A stretch of DNA of 64,000 nucleotides from an uncultured Bacteroidales bacterium (GTDB lineage Bacteria; Bacteroidota; Bacteroidia; Bacteroidales; F082): NCBI GenBank assembly GCA_905234275.1, contig CAJOHD010000009.1, positions 1-64,000 on the forward strand, given 5' to 3'. This document shows, in pieces, positions 29,088 to 38,302 of the stretch. Every line of letters begins with the position of its first letter. The stretch's first letter is position 1. A program made the position numbers and the translations under genes. The notes beneath the pieces are model-generated. The model was not told where the DNA came from and ran no database searches. It worked only from the letters and a program-made list of their open reading frames with translations.

Positions 29088-31487
29088 ATGAGTAATAAGA
29101 AAATAACATTATTGTGGTTGCAGCCGTATTTGGTATGTATGATTGCTTTGGTGTGCTTTGTCTTTTTGCTGAAACTCGCTCAGGGATTTGTTCAGTACGA
29201 TGGTAATGCAATATTGTTTACAACTGTCTTGAAATCTATAGTTGATGCGGTTGTTGCTACAGGCTTTATCTCGCTTTTTCTGATTCCGATATATGTTTTG
29301 CTAAGAATATTTTCTGAAAAACTCTCGGTGATTGTAACTTCTTTTTTATGCGCTTTTCTTCTCCTTCTGGAAGTTTCACTTACCATATTCACTCAGAAAA
29401 GCGGCGCTTTGATGGATAATGAGGTTTTTATACGACCTCTTAACGAGATGATAGAAGCCATGCAGAGCGGTGTTTCCAATCTGTGGCTTATACTTGTCGG
29501 ATTTGTCGCTTTTATAGTGGTATATTGCTGGTTGATGAGTTTTTTTGTAAGAAGATTGAAATCCAGTAGATTTTTGGCGATAACAGCTATAGCTTATATC
29601 GTTTTGACTTCTTCGTTTATCTGGATTATACCGAAGTTGGAAGATACGACGAATCCTAATGTCAAGAATTTTGTCACCGACAAAACCTGGTTTTTAATAA
29701 GGTCGACGATGTTTTCCGATGGATTGTCGGAAGTGGAGATTGGGTTTGACGCGACTTTAATTGAAGAATATGAGGCGATGCATCCGGAGCGCAAATATCC
29801 TGATTTGCGGTATCCGATGGAGTTTGTAGACAACACCAAAGACAACCTTTCGCAGTTCTTCATTGATTCTCACACCAAGCCAAATATAGTTTTTGTCATT
29901 GTTGAATCGATGGGAGCCGAATGGATGGGGACAAATAGTACCGTTTTGCCATTGATGCCGTTTGTCGATTCTCTTGCGGCGAAATCGCTTTATTGGAAGA
30001 ACTGTCTGTCTACTACACCTCGTAGTTTCGGAGTGGTGCCGTCGCTAACTGGCTCGGTGCCATGTGGTATAAGAGGCTACCAGTTTGGAAATATGCCCAA
30101 AACCAATTCTCTTATCGGCATCTTGAAATCAAATGACTATGAGACGAATGCTTTCTATTCAGGACAGTTTTATTTTGATTGTGTAGCCGAATATCTAATT
30201 TCCCAAAAAATTGATTATATGTCTGATTTCTACAAGGATTATGAAAATGATACCGATAAAAATAAGGGTTGTTTTTGGGGCTATCACGATGAATTTATGT
30301 TTGAGAAATCGATAAAGGTTTTGGAAGGCAAAAAATCACCAATGTTGAATGTGTTTATAACCATTTCAACTCATGATGATGTTGATGAGAGTAATCCGAT
30401 TTTTGCCAATGCGATAGAAAAAACGAAGTCGATAGTTGAAGAGACGCGCAAGGAGAAAAGGGTTTTGGATAGCGAGTATAAAAAGGCAATACCATTTGTT
30501 TACACAGATGATTGTTTGAGGAAATTCTTTGCCGATTATTCAAAACGCGATGACTTTGATAATACTATTTTTATAGTAACAGGAGATCATGCTAGCGGAT
30601 ACTTCATGAGATCGGATATTTCGCGCTATCACGTGCCGCTTATTATATATTCGCCGATGCTTAAGGAATCGAAAACATTTAAAAACGTTGTGACACATAA
30701 CGATGTAGTGCCGTCACTTGTTGCTATGTTGAAGAATAAATATCATATTGAGACTCCTGAAAAAGTGAGCTGGGCAGGAAATTATCTCGGTATTGATGAG
30801 GAAGAGTCGGCATCGGAGATGCTCTTTGTGGAATATGCCAAAGGCGTTACAAAAATGTTGTCAAACGGCTATATCTATGTGAAAAATGACGACAAGACTT
30901 ATAAAATCAGTGAAGACATGGGGATTTATGATGCTTCAGATGATTTTTATCATGAAATCATTAAGAAGAAATATGATATTTACAAATATGTGAATGACTA
31001 TGTTTATCTTGACGACAGGCTTGTATCTGATAAGCTTTTAAATAATGATGTGTATCAGGATATAAGTAAGTATGACCATGCTGACATTATTGAATGTCAT
31101 ACATCTACAGACAAGCATTGGGTGAATTATTATTTGATGCCGAAGACTGAAATCGCTGGCGAGTGGAATAAAATAAAGATTAGTTTATCGGCTGATGTCT
31201 CATTCCTGGATGAGATTGAAGCAGATCAATACATGGATTTGTATTTCTATTGCTCAGGCGATAATCATCATTATCCTGATTATTATACCGATAAAATTGT
31301 GAAGTTTTTTCCAGTTGATAAAATAGAGGTTGGCGATTGGTACAAACTTAATGTGAATAAGGAATTTGTTGTGAAAGATGCGACAAATCTGAAATGTTGC
31401 ATCTATACTTATTATTCAAAATGGATGGAGAGCAACAGGGCTTTATTCAAAAATATCAAGGTTGTGATTTCAGGTGTAGGCAATTGA
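29088..31487 (+). CDS. Membrane sulfatase-fold enzyme (LTA synthase / phosphoglycerol transferase-like)
   Basis: 799 residues: about five N-terminal membrane helices (to residue 185), then an extracytoplasmic sulfatase-fold domain. Family landmarks are IVFVIVESMGAEWMG (metal-binding Glu), a candidate nucleophile in CLSTTPRSFGVVPSLTG, and FIVTGDHASG (metal Asp/His). Relatives transfer phosphoglycerol or phosphoethanolamine to envelope glycans. After about residue 660 comes an extra beta-sandwich-like region ending in FKNIKVVIS. The SGNH protein encoded convergently 5 bases away ends in a similar-looking region. Substrate unknown. Confidence 0.85.
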   Translation: MSNKKITLLWLQPYLVCMIALVCFVFLLKLAQGFVQYDGNAILFTTVLKSIVDAVVATGFISLFLIPIYVLLRIFSEKLSVIVTSFLCAFLLLLEVSLTIFTQKSGALMDNEVFIRPLNEMIEAMQSGVSNLWLILVGFVAFIVVYCWLMSFFVRRLKSSRFLAITAIAYIVLTSSFIWIIPKLEDTTNPNVKNFVTDKTWFLIRSTMFSDGLSEVEIGFDATLIEEYEAMHPERKYPDLRYPMEFVDNTKDNLSQFFIDSHTKPNIVFVIVESMGAEWMGTNSTVLPLMPFVDSLAAKSLYWKNCLSTTPRSFGVVPSLTGSVPCGIRGYQFGNMPKTNSLIGILKSNDYETNAFYSGQFYFDCVAEYLISQKIDYMSDFYKDYENDTDKNKGCFWGYHDEFMFEKSIKVLEGKKSPMLNVFITISTHDDVDESNPIFANAIEKTKSIVEETRKEKRVLDSEYKKAIPFVYTDDCLRKFFADYSKRDDFDNTIFIVTGDHASGYFMRSDISRYHVPLIIYSPMLKESKTFKNVVTHNDVVPSLVAMLKNKYHIETPEKVSWAGNYLGIDEEESASEMLFVEYAKGVTKMLSNGYIYVKNDDKTYKISEDMGIYDASDDFYHEIIKKKYDIYKYVNDYVYLDDRLVSDKLLNNDVYQDISKYDHADIIECHTSTDKHWVNYYLMPKTEIAGEWNKIKISLSADVSFLDEIEADQYMDLYFYCSGDNHHYPDYYTDKIVKFFPVDKIEVGDWYKLNVNKEFVVKDATNLKCCIYTYYSKWMESNRALFKNIKVVISGVGN

Positions 31488-31492
31488 AAAAA

Positions 31493-32947
31493 CTATTTTG
31501 CCCTTGCATAATCATCATATTCAAACGACACATCCAACGATTTGATGTGAATCGGTGAATCAGTTGGGTTGTAGAGGAAGATGCGGAACTCGTTGGCATC
31601 AAAGAAGGTGGAGTCTATAGGCAGCACTGAAGTAGTGAAGTCCCACATGCCGGTCGCATCAGTCATGTCGTTCAACGGCAGATTGCTGAAATGTGTCTTC
31701 GCACCGTTTTTGTACAGCTCCATAACTATCGCTGACGCGGCCGAGTTTTCTTCCTTCCAGATCCTCGATGAGATATAAACCTTTTCGCAATTACTGTCGA
31801 TGTCGGCAGGTCTGCCCTTGATGGTCAGTCCGTAAGGCATTGCAGAACACACTGTCAACGAGTCAAAACCGAGGTCTTTCCTATAATGGTTTTTAGGGAT
31901 GTCGTAAGCAATGTTTTCCACATAAATGTCAGGATAATAATTGCTGACAGCTTGTGCGACGTGGTTTGCTATTGTGCGTCGTCCCATCTCGGAATAATGC
32001 TCGGTTGTCCAGTTTTTGTCAATAAACAGACCGTTTCTGACATCACCAATATTGTCGACTACGGTAACATTTTCAATATTTCCGTATCTGTTCAACAGAT
32101 AATCGCGATTTTGTCTGATAATATAAAGGATATCGCTCCCGACAAGCTCGTTGGCGCGGTCAACATTCTCAGCCAAAAGATTAAAAATGAGATGCCAACC
32201 ACGTTCTTTCGCAAGCTTGACGATATTGTCGAAATCCTTGATTCGCGGGTTGTTTTCGTGAATCTGGAATCCATACGTCTTGATGTAATGGCAAGCGAGT
32301 TCTGTCAGAGGCTGGTTCCATTTCCCATCAAGGATAACACCCTGATGTGCATTGGCGTAATCCCAGTCATCAACATTATCATATTTAAACGGATATGGAA
32401 AAGTGATTTTATCGTGTTTTCGGTGCCATTCTCGCGCATCGCCTCGTTCGTCAATGGATTTTATGTCGTATGCCTTAAAAGCTAGCATAAAACGATTGAA
32501 AAACGGCGGATAGTCCTTTAAAAGGACTAACTGTTTTTGAACAGCTGTCTCAAGATCGGATTCTATCCATCCATAGCCGAAAGAACGCAGATTCATGGTG
32601 ACAATCACAGTCTTGACAGGCGAATCTTCAGGAATGTTTTCCAAGAGATAGTAATAAACCTCGGCATGAGACGCGTCTTTGGTCATGTCGCCGCATCTCA
32701 AGCCAGGAAAATGGTCGAAAATGAAATCACTGATTTTCCGTTGGTCTTTGTCTTTCCACGAAAAAGTGTGGTTTGATGACTCGCCAGTATAAACCACCAC
32801 GCAGCTGTCGTTGGTTACCTGCCATGCCAGCTCAACCTCGTCGGAATGCTTCAGAAGGTCGTCTTTGAAGAAAAACTTTCCGTAAATCCAATTCATCAGA
32901 ACCAGAAGAGCGGCGAGCAGGGCGAATTTATATATCAGTTTCTTCAT
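31493..32947 (-). CDS. SGNH/AlgX-like O-acetylation partner of MBOAT
   Basis: 484 residues from MKKLIYKFALLAALLVLMNW, giving one N-terminal membrane anchor and an extracytoplasmic domain. An upstream in-frame ATG would overlap the MBOAT gene and lacks a signal. The first SGNH block is VVVYTGESSNHTFSW (Ser nucleophile in GESS), and the final block is TEHYSEMGRRTIANH (Asp/His-type). It probably receives acyl groups from the MBOAT and places them on a surface polymer, as AlgX or DltD-like proteins do. The C-terminal part from about residue 385 looks like a beta-sandwich. It begins 4 bases after the MBOAT stop, so they form an operon. Confidence 0.78.
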   Translation of the reverse strand: MKKLIYKFALLAALLVLMNWIYGKFFFKDDLLKHSDEVELAWQVTNDSCVVVYTGESSNHTFSWKDKDQRKISDFIFDHFPGLRCGDMTKDASHAEVYYYLLENIPEDSPVKTVIVTMNLRSFGYGWIESDLETAVQKQLVLLKDYPPFFNRFMLAFKAYDIKSIDERGDAREWHRKHDKITFPYPFKYDNVDDWDYANAHQGVILDGKWNQPLTELACHYIKTYGFQIHENNPRIKDFDNIVKLAKERGWHLIFNLLAENVDRANELVGSDILYIIRQNRDYLLNRYGNIENVTVVDNIGDVRNGLFIDKNWTTEHYSEMGRRTIANHVAQAVSNYYPDIYVENIAYDIPKNHYRKDLGFDSLTVCSAMPYGLTIKGRPADIDSNCEKVYISSRIWKEENSAASAIVMELYKNGAKTHFSNLPLNDMTDATGMWDFTTSVLPIDSTFFDANEFRIFLYNPTDSPIHIKSLDVSFEYDDYARAK

Positions 32948-32951
32948 GGCG

Positions 32952-34370
32952 TCAGAATTGGAAATAGATAAATGGGAAATTGTTGACACTTGAGCATGCT
33001 ATTATCATGAAAACCAGCACGAAATAGATTGCCCAACGGACTACGGCAGGACGGTTGTCGCACCATCTGTCGAAACGTGAGTTGTAAAGCAACACATCGA
33101 TAAGGATAAACAATCCGAGGTAAACCCAGATGTTGTTCGCGACATTGAGATGCTCGCCTGTGTTGAAATTGTTGACCAACGAGGTGAATAAATCGCTTAT
33201 ATTTGCGAAGCTGGTTGCGCGGAACAGCGACCAGAACAGCGTCACGAGTATGAAAGTCTTGGCGATTTTGAATGCGTCGACGACGATTTTCTCGAGTTTT
33301 CCTCTGTTATCCTTTTCAGGAAGATGGTTGAGGATGGCTTTCTCAATGATATGCAAAAGTCCGTGTGCGGCACCCCAGATGAGGAAGTTCCACGCCGCGC
33401 CATGCCAGATACCGCTCAAAACGAACACCACCATGATGTTGAAAGCCCAACGCCCGAACTTCACACGGCTGCCGCCTAACGGGAAATAGACATAGTCGCG
33501 GAACCATGTCGAGAGTGAGATATGCCAGCGATGCCAGAACTCAGCGATGCTCTTTGTCAGATAAGGCGTGTTGAAGTTGTCGGTGATTTCAAATCCCATC
33601 AATTTGGCGCTGCCCAACGCGATTGTCGAGTAGCCGAAGAAGTCGCCGTAGATCTGGAATGAATAGAAAAACATTCCGAGTATGATGTCCCAAGAGTTGT
33701 ATTTGTTGGGATCTGCATAAATCATATCGACATAGGCACCGACGTTGTCGGCAACCACCATCTTGATGAAAAGTCCGAAGATTATCAGTCGGAAACCCTT
33801 GGAGATATTGTCGTATTCGTATTTTTTCTCTTCACGAAGCTGGCGCAGAAGGTTGCCCGGGCGCTCGATAGGACCCGTCACGAGCTGTGGGAAAAACATC
33901 ACGTAAAGTGAGTAAATCCCGAAGTTTCGCTCGGCTTTCTGGTTGCCGCGGTACACCTCAATCACATAACTCATGCTCTGGAATGTGTGAAACGACAAGC
34001 CTATCGGCAGAATCAGGTCGACGGTGGTGTTGAGGTTGATATTCAACGATTGGCACAACGCCACAAGGTTGTCGTTGACAAATCCCAAGTATTTGAAGAT
34101 GAAAAGCACAAGACATGTTGAGACGATGCTTATCACCAAAAACCGCTTCTTAAGTTTATGATTGTCAGCGTATTTCTCCATCAAAATACCAGCCGAATAA
34201 TCGACGATTATCGTGATGAGAAGTATCAGGATGTACTTCGGGACGAACCACATATAGAACGTGCAGCTGGCGACGAGGAGCATCATCCAGCGGAACCGGT
34301 GTGGCAGCAAGTAGAATAGCATCACCACAATAGGCAGAAAAATCACATATTCTATAGAGTTGAAGAGCAC
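32952..34370 (-). CDS. MBOAT family O-acyltransferase (AlgI/DltB-like)
   Basis: 472 residues from a GTG start (VLFNSIEYVIFLPIVVMLFY, matching the family N-terminus). The upstream TTG at 34397 is excluded because the TATTTTTG box lies there. Around 10-12 membrane helices; the conserved region VTGPIERPGNLLRQL, the WHRWHISLSTWFRDYVYFPLGG block and the active-site His of LSGIWHGAAWNFLIWG are all visible. It moves acyl groups across the inner membrane for polysaccharide O-acylation together with the SGNH protein downstream. Confidence 0.93.
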   Translation of the reverse strand: MLFNSIEYVIFLPIVVMLFYLLPHRFRWMMLLVASCTFYMWFVPKYILILLITIIVDYSAGILMEKYADNHKLKKRFLVISIVSTCLVLFIFKYLGFVNDNLVALCQSLNINLNTTVDLILPIGLSFHTFQSMSYVIEVYRGNQKAERNFGIYSLYVMFFPQLVTGPIERPGNLLRQLREEKKYEYDNISKGFRLIIFGLFIKMVVADNVGAYVDMIYADPNKYNSWDIILGMFFYSFQIYGDFFGYSTIALGSAKLMGFEITDNFNTPYLTKSIAEFWHRWHISLSTWFRDYVYFPLGGSRVKFGRWAFNIMVVFVLSGIWHGAAWNFLIWGAAHGLLHIIEKAILNHLPEKDNRGKLEKIVVDAFKIAKTFILVTLFWSLFRATSFANISDLFTSLVNNFNTGEHLNVANNIWVYLGLFILIDVLLYNSRFDRWCDNRPAVVRWAIYFVLVFMIIACSSVNNFPFIYFQF

Positions 34371-34385
34371 GCTTTTAATTTTTTG

Positions 34386-34433
34386 CAAAAATATCAAAAA
34401 TTATCATAAATAGCTTAAAATTTCGTATTTTTG
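34386..34433. promoter_or_regulatory. Divergent promoters of the MBOAT operon and tyrS
   Basis: The minus-strand TATTTTTG (34386-34393) precedes the MBOAT GTG by 15 bases. The plus-strand TATTTTTG (34426-34433) precedes the tyrS ATG by 27 bases. Both are perfect TAnnTTTG matches and fix the start codons used here. Confidence 0.65.
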
Positions 34434-34460
34434 CAATCTAATTTTAACAATTATCATTCG

Positions 34461-35756
34461 ATGAAGGAAGATTTCGTAGAAGAATTGCGCTGGCGCGGTA
34501 TGTTGAACAACATGACCCCAGGCACAGAAGAACAATTGAAGAAAGAAATGACCACGGCGTACCTCGGCATCGACCCGACCGCCGACTCACTCCATATCGG
34601 ACACCTCTGCGGCATCATGATGCTGCGTCATTTCCAGGCTGCCGGCCACAAGCCGTTGGCATTGCTCGGTGGTGCTACAGGTATGATCGGCGACCCGTCA
34701 GGAAAGTCAGCTGAGCGTAACTTGTTGAACGACGAGACATTGCAGCATAACCAGGCTTGCATCAAGAAACAGCTCGCCAAGTTCCTCGATTTCGACAGCG
34801 ACGCCCCGAACCGTGCAGAGCTCGTCAACAACTACGACTGGATGAAAGACTACACTTTCCTGCATTTCATCCGTGACATCGGCAAGCACATCACTGTCAA
34901 CTACATGATGGCAAAGGACTCGGTGAAGAAACGTTTCAACGGCGAAGGCGAAGGCATGTCGTTCACGGAGTTCAGCTACCAGCTCGTGCAGGGCTACGAT
35001 TTCCTCTATCTCTTTGAGCATAAGAACTGCAAACTGCAGATGGGCGGCTCAGACCAGTGGGGTAATATCACCACAGGTACAGAGCTCATCCGTCGTAAAC
35101 TCGGCGCTGACAAAGAGGCTTTCGCATTGACATGCAACCTCATCACCAAAGCTGACGGCGGCAAGTTCGGTAAGACAGAAAAAGGTAACATCTGGCTCGA
35201 CCCTGAGAAGACCTCACCATACGCATTCTACCAGTTCTGGATGAACTGCACCGACGAGGACGCAGCTCGTTACATCAAGATTTTCACCTTGTTGAAGAAA
35301 GATGAAATCGATGCTTTGATAGCCAGACATACAGCAGAGCCACATCTCCGCGAGCTTCAGCGCACACTGGCACGTGAACTGACACTGGTCGTCCACTCGA
35401 AGGAAGACCTCGAGATGGCTGAAGAAGCCACACAGATCCTCTTCGGAAAAGGCACAGCCGAGGCATTGCGTAAGTTCGATGAAGCTACATTGTTGAGCAT
35501 CTTCGACGGCGTGCCGCAGGCTAACTTCTCAAAGGACGTATTAAGCGCTGGTGTCGGCATCGTTGACTTCCTCGTGCAGACAGGAGTGTTCCCGTCAAAG
35601 GGCGAGGCTCGTAAGATGGTGCAGGGTAACGGCGTGTCGGTCAACAAAGACAAGGTGACCGAACAGAAGACCGTCGGCACCGACGACCTCCTCAACGGCA
35701 AATACATCCTCGTGCAGAAAGGCAAGAAGAATTATTATTTAATTGTTTGCGCATAA
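34461..35756 (+). CDS. tyrS: Tyrosyl-tRNA synthetase
   Basis: A 431-residue class I synthetase. The start [13 protein letters not shown] is family-typical and lies after the promoter. Motifs are [19 protein letters not shown] (HIGH), [14 protein letters not shown] (tyrosine and tRNA site), [12 protein letters not shown] (KMSKS equivalent) and a C-terminal S4 RNA-binding domain ([19 protein letters not shown]). Its TAA stop overlaps the ATG of the next small gene by one base. Confidence 0.97.
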   Translation: MKEDFVEELRWRGMLNNMTPGTEEQLKKEMTTAYLGIDPTADSLHIGHLCGIMMLRHFQAAGHKPLALLGGATGMIGDPSGKSAERNLLNDETLQHNQACIKKQLAKFLDFDSDAPNRAELVNNYDWMKDYTFLHFIRDIGKHITVNYMMAKDSVKKRFNGEGEGMSFTEFSYQLVQGYDFLYLFEHKNCKLQMGGSDQWGNITTGTELIRRKLGADKEAFALTCNLITKADGGKFGKTEKGNIWLDPEKTSPYAFYQFWMNCTDEDAARYIKIFTLLKKDEIDALIARHTAEPHLRELQRTLARELTLVVHSKEDLEMAEEATQILFGKGTAEALRKFDEATLLSIFDGVPQANFSKDVLSAGVGIVDFLVQTGVFPSKGEARKMVQGNGVSVNKDKVTEQKTVGTDDLLNGKYILVQKGKKNYYLIVCA

Positions 35757-35938
35757 TGTACTGGGTATTCTTGGTTCCTACGTTGTTTCTCGTCCTGTTG
35801 GCGTTTGCGGCGATAGGAATCAAGGCTCTTGTGAAGAAAAACGGCAAATTCGAGCGGAAATGCGCCCATTCGCTCGACCCCGATGCGAAATGCGTGTGCG
35901 GCGGTGACGAAACTCAATGTCCCCACCATTCTGAATGA
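35756..35938 (+). CDS. NqrM-like 60-aa Cys-rich membrane protein
   Basis: 60 residues beginning [17 protein letters not shown]. One membrane helix (about 2-24) is followed by a basic stretch and four cysteines in KCAHSLDPDAKCVCGGDETQC. This layout (single helix, then C...CxC...C) resembles NqrM (DUF539), which delivers iron during assembly of the Na+-translocating NADH:quinone oxidoreductase. The next gene, convergent and overlapping by 25 bases, is apbE, whose product flavinylates subunits of the same complex; in Vibrio nqrM and apbE also lie together. The assignment is an inference from shape and context. It is translationally coupled to tyrS (TAATG overlap). Confidence 0.6.
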   Translation: MYWVFLVPTLFLVLLAFAAIGIKALVKKNGKFERKCAHSLDPDAKCVCGGDETQCPHHSE

Positions 35939-36876
35939 ATAACACCGTCTTCAACAAATATAAAATACGCCTCGACACCTTGATCTTCAAGCAGTTTCGA
36001 GGCTTTTCCTTTGCCTACGAGCATGCAGATTGTTGCCAGGCAATCTGCCCATGAAGCGTTGTCAGCTATCACGGTGGCACTCAAAAGATTCTGTTCAACC
36101 GGATATCCAGTCCTCGGGTCGATGCTGTGCGAATATCTGACACCGTCTTTTTCAATGTATTTTCTGTAGTTTCCTGAAGTTACAATTCCTTTATCTTTAA
36201 GCTGAATCTTAATTTGCACCGAGCGTTCTGAATCAAAATTCTCAGCAGGCTTCTCAATGCCGATAGTCCAGAGCTCGCCATTTGGCTTGGTGCCTTTTGC
36301 AAAAATTTCGCCCCCGACATCAACTAAATAGTTATAAATTCCTTTTGTTTCCAAGAAAGTGCCGATAATATCGGTGGTGTAACCTTGCGCTACGGCGTTG
36401 AAATCGAGTGTCATGTTGGGATTCGCTTTCACGACTTTGTCATCAACGATCTCAATCTTGCGATAATCAACGAGTTGGCGAATGGAATCGACCATTTCGG
36501 GAGTCATTTCAAGCTCTTTTTTATAATGGAAGCCCCATGCCGAGACTAATGGACCAATGGTGGCATCAAAAGCACCATCGGAAAACTCCGAAGCCTTCCG
36601 CGCCCATTCGAAATTATCCTTAAATATCTGATTTACAACGACATCTTCATTGCGGTTCACTTTCCTGATTATGGAATTCTCGTTCCAAAGTGACACCGAA
36701 TTGTCAACTTCTCTGAAGATAGAATCAAAAGCAGCTTCAAAAGTCCTGCCTTCCTCATCATAATATGTTATCGAGAAATACGACCCTTGTGTGATGCCTG
36801 AATAGCTGATTTTCTGCGGTTTATGGGCGCAGGAAACAAGGACAAATGCCAATAAAACTAATGCTATTCTTTTCAT
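35914..36876 (-). CDS. apbE: FAD:protein FMN transferase (ApbE)
   Basis: A 320-residue lipoprotein (lipobox LVSC, Cys 16) that attaches FMN covalently to Thr/Ser residues of membrane redox proteins such as NqrB, NqrC and RnfG. Landmarks: SGITQGSYFSITYYD, SLWNENSIIRKVNR, FDATIGPLVSAWGF, MTLDFNAVAQGYTTD, YLVDVGGEIFAKG and YSHSIDPRTGYPV. Normal length. Its start overlaps the stop of the DUF5103 gene by 4 bases, so the two are co-transcribed. The 3' end overlaps the NqrM-like gene on the other strand. Confidence 0.95.
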   Translation of the reverse strand: MKRIALVLLAFVLVSCAHKPQKISYSGITQGSYFSITYYDEEGRTFEAAFDSIFREVDNSVSLWNENSIIRKVNRNEDVVVNQIFKDNFEWARKASEFSDGAFDATIGPLVSAWGFHYKKELEMTPEMVDSIRQLVDYRKIEIVDDKVVKANPNMTLDFNAVAQGYTTDIIGTFLETKGIYNYLVDVGGEIFAKGTKPNGELWTIGIEKPAENFDSERSVQIKIQLKDKGIVTSGNYRKYIEKDGVRYSHSIDPRTGYPVEQNLLSATVIADNASWADCLATICMLVGKGKASKLLEDQGVEAYFIFVEDGVIHSEWWGH

Positions 36877-38150
36877 TTTCTTGGATGTGACCTAATTACC
36901 TTATATCCAATAAGTTGGTCATAATTTTGTGTCGGGTCGAACAGATATACAAAAATATGGTACATGTTCGTTGTCTCCCAGAAATCTCCGTTGATTGGCG
37001 CCACCGATGTGATGCCGCTGGCGTTGTCTTTCACGGCATACATATAGTCGTAATAGCCTTGCTTTAAAAACAAAGTATTCGTATATCCGCGTCGGTTGGG
37101 ATCGTATTCCATCTTGGCGTTGTCATCCATGCGCCAGTCGGTGATGGCTCCGATGATATAAACGTCTTTACCAATCATGTATTGAGGCCATTTCAGGAAG
37201 AAATTCACAGGAGAATAATCGGCTTCAATGGTGGCATCTAGGTTATCTTTTTCGAGATAAATACATTTTTCACCAAACAAATCCTCGTCCAAAATATAGT
37301 TGTTGACATTGCGAATCTCGTCATCGTGAAGCGTCACTACGTAGCCGTTTTCTTCAAGATAAACGCTTTTTGTCCTCTCCGGACGGTTGTCGAAATTACT
37401 TGTGTTAATCCTAAGATATTGATTACCAGATTCGAAGACCAATTTATCGTTGTTGATATATGATAATTTTTCAGGTAAGATGTAAGTCGGTTTCAACCCA
37501 AAAACAGCATTATCCCAGCGTCCGTTTTGCTGTATTGTAACGTTGGAATACTGGTCGGCGCGACTGTTAAACAGGTCGGGATAAACAATGTCGAGGTCGA
37601 TTTCCTGTTTGTTCTGACCAAGATTCAAATCATAAGGATAACGAGGCATTTTTGTAGCTATAACTGCTTGCTCGTCAACGACATAAAACCTGCGGGTGAA
37701 ATACACATCGTTTAAATCCTCGCCCGTAACCAAAAGAATATAATTGCCGGAAAGCTTAGGCATCATGTCTTCGGTAGGGAAAAGGAGGTCGTAATGCACA
37801 TAATTCACATAAGTATTGAGCGAAAAAGTGAAGTTGTCGATGTCGTTCTGGAAGAAGCCTGTGATATACTCACTCTGTTGTAAATCAGAGGGTTGCCAGT
37901 CGTTACTGCAGTGGATGAAGGTGTAATATAAAAAAGGAGCATCGTCGGCAAGCACGTCAAACTGCAGATGCAACTGTTCCTTCATGTGTTTCAGATAAAT
38001 AACCGGTTTGTCATATTCATAATCAGTAGGGTGAAGCAGCACTGTTTGCACATCATCACGGTAATTCATATCGGAATAAGACAGGTATTTTTGTGCAAAA
38101 ATATTGGTTGAAAATGTTAATAATATGATTATCAATAACTTAAATTTCAT
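36873..38150 (-). CDS. DUF5103 protein, T9SS translocon plug
   Basis: 425 residues with a signal peptide (MKFKLLIIILLTFSTNIFAQ). The protein is beta-rich and matches the DUF5103 pattern: FLYYTFIHCSNDWQPSDL, then QSEYITGFFQNDI, LSGNYILLV and YDYMYAV near the C-terminus. In Flavobacterium a DUF5103 protein plugs the periplasmic opening of the SprA translocon of the T9SS. This agrees with the T9SS cargos in this window. No sprA or porV gene is adjacent. A TATTTTTA box (38173-38180, minus) is a plausible promoter. Confidence 0.85.
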   Translation of the reverse strand: MKFKLLIIILLTFSTNIFAQKYLSYSDMNYRDDVQTVLLHPTDYEYDKPVIYLKHMKEQLHLQFDVLADDAPFLYYTFIHCSNDWQPSDLQQSEYITGFFQNDIDNFTFSLNTYVNYVHYDLLFPTEDMMPKLSGNYILLVTGEDLNDVYFTRRFYVVDEQAVIATKMPRYPYDLNLGQNKQEIDLDIVYPDLFNSRADQYSNVTIQQNGRWDNAVFGLKPTYILPEKLSYINNDKLVFESGNQYLRINTSNFDNRPERTKSVYLEENGYVVTLHDDEIRNVNNYILDEDLFGEKCIYLEKDNLDATIEADYSPVNFFLKWPQYMIGKDVYIIGAITDWRMDDNAKMEYDPNRRGYTNTLFLKQGYYDYMYAVKDNASGITSVAPINGDFWETTNMYHIFVYLFDPTQNYDQLIGYKVIRSHPRK

Positions 38151-38203
38151 AGTATGAAAATTTTATTTTTTGTAAAAATACTAAAAAATTTCAAAAAAAA
38201 CAC

Positions 38204-38211
38204 TAATTTTG
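38204..38211 (+). promoter_or_regulatory. -7 box TAATTTTG of priA
   Basis: Matches the local TAATTTTG promoter form and lies 91 bases before the priA ATG. The leader therefore contains the inverted repeat at 38231-38288. Confidence 0.5.
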
Positions 38212-38230
38212 TTTTGTTAAAATTGTTTAG

Positions 38231-38288
38231 AGATTCCTCACTGCGTTCGGAATGACAGCGGTTGTCATTCCGAGCACGAAGTGTGAGG
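38231..38288. repeat. Inverted pair of the dispersed GTCATTCCGAG repeat in the priA leader
   Basis: AGATTCCTCACTGCGTTCGG...AATGACA faces TGTCATTCCGAGCACGAAGTG...GAGGAA across a 5-base spacer, so the priA leader RNA could fold into an imperfect hairpin with arms of about 26 bases. Related copies lie at 43458-43484, 45104-45136, 61569-61690 and 64-100. Confidence 0.8.
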
Positions 38289-38302
38289 AAACTTGTTGCA
38301 AT

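Noticed and set aside
38252-38302. PriA start at 38252
   Set aside because: The added residues are encoded by the dispersed repeat; the conserved N-terminus begins at 38303.
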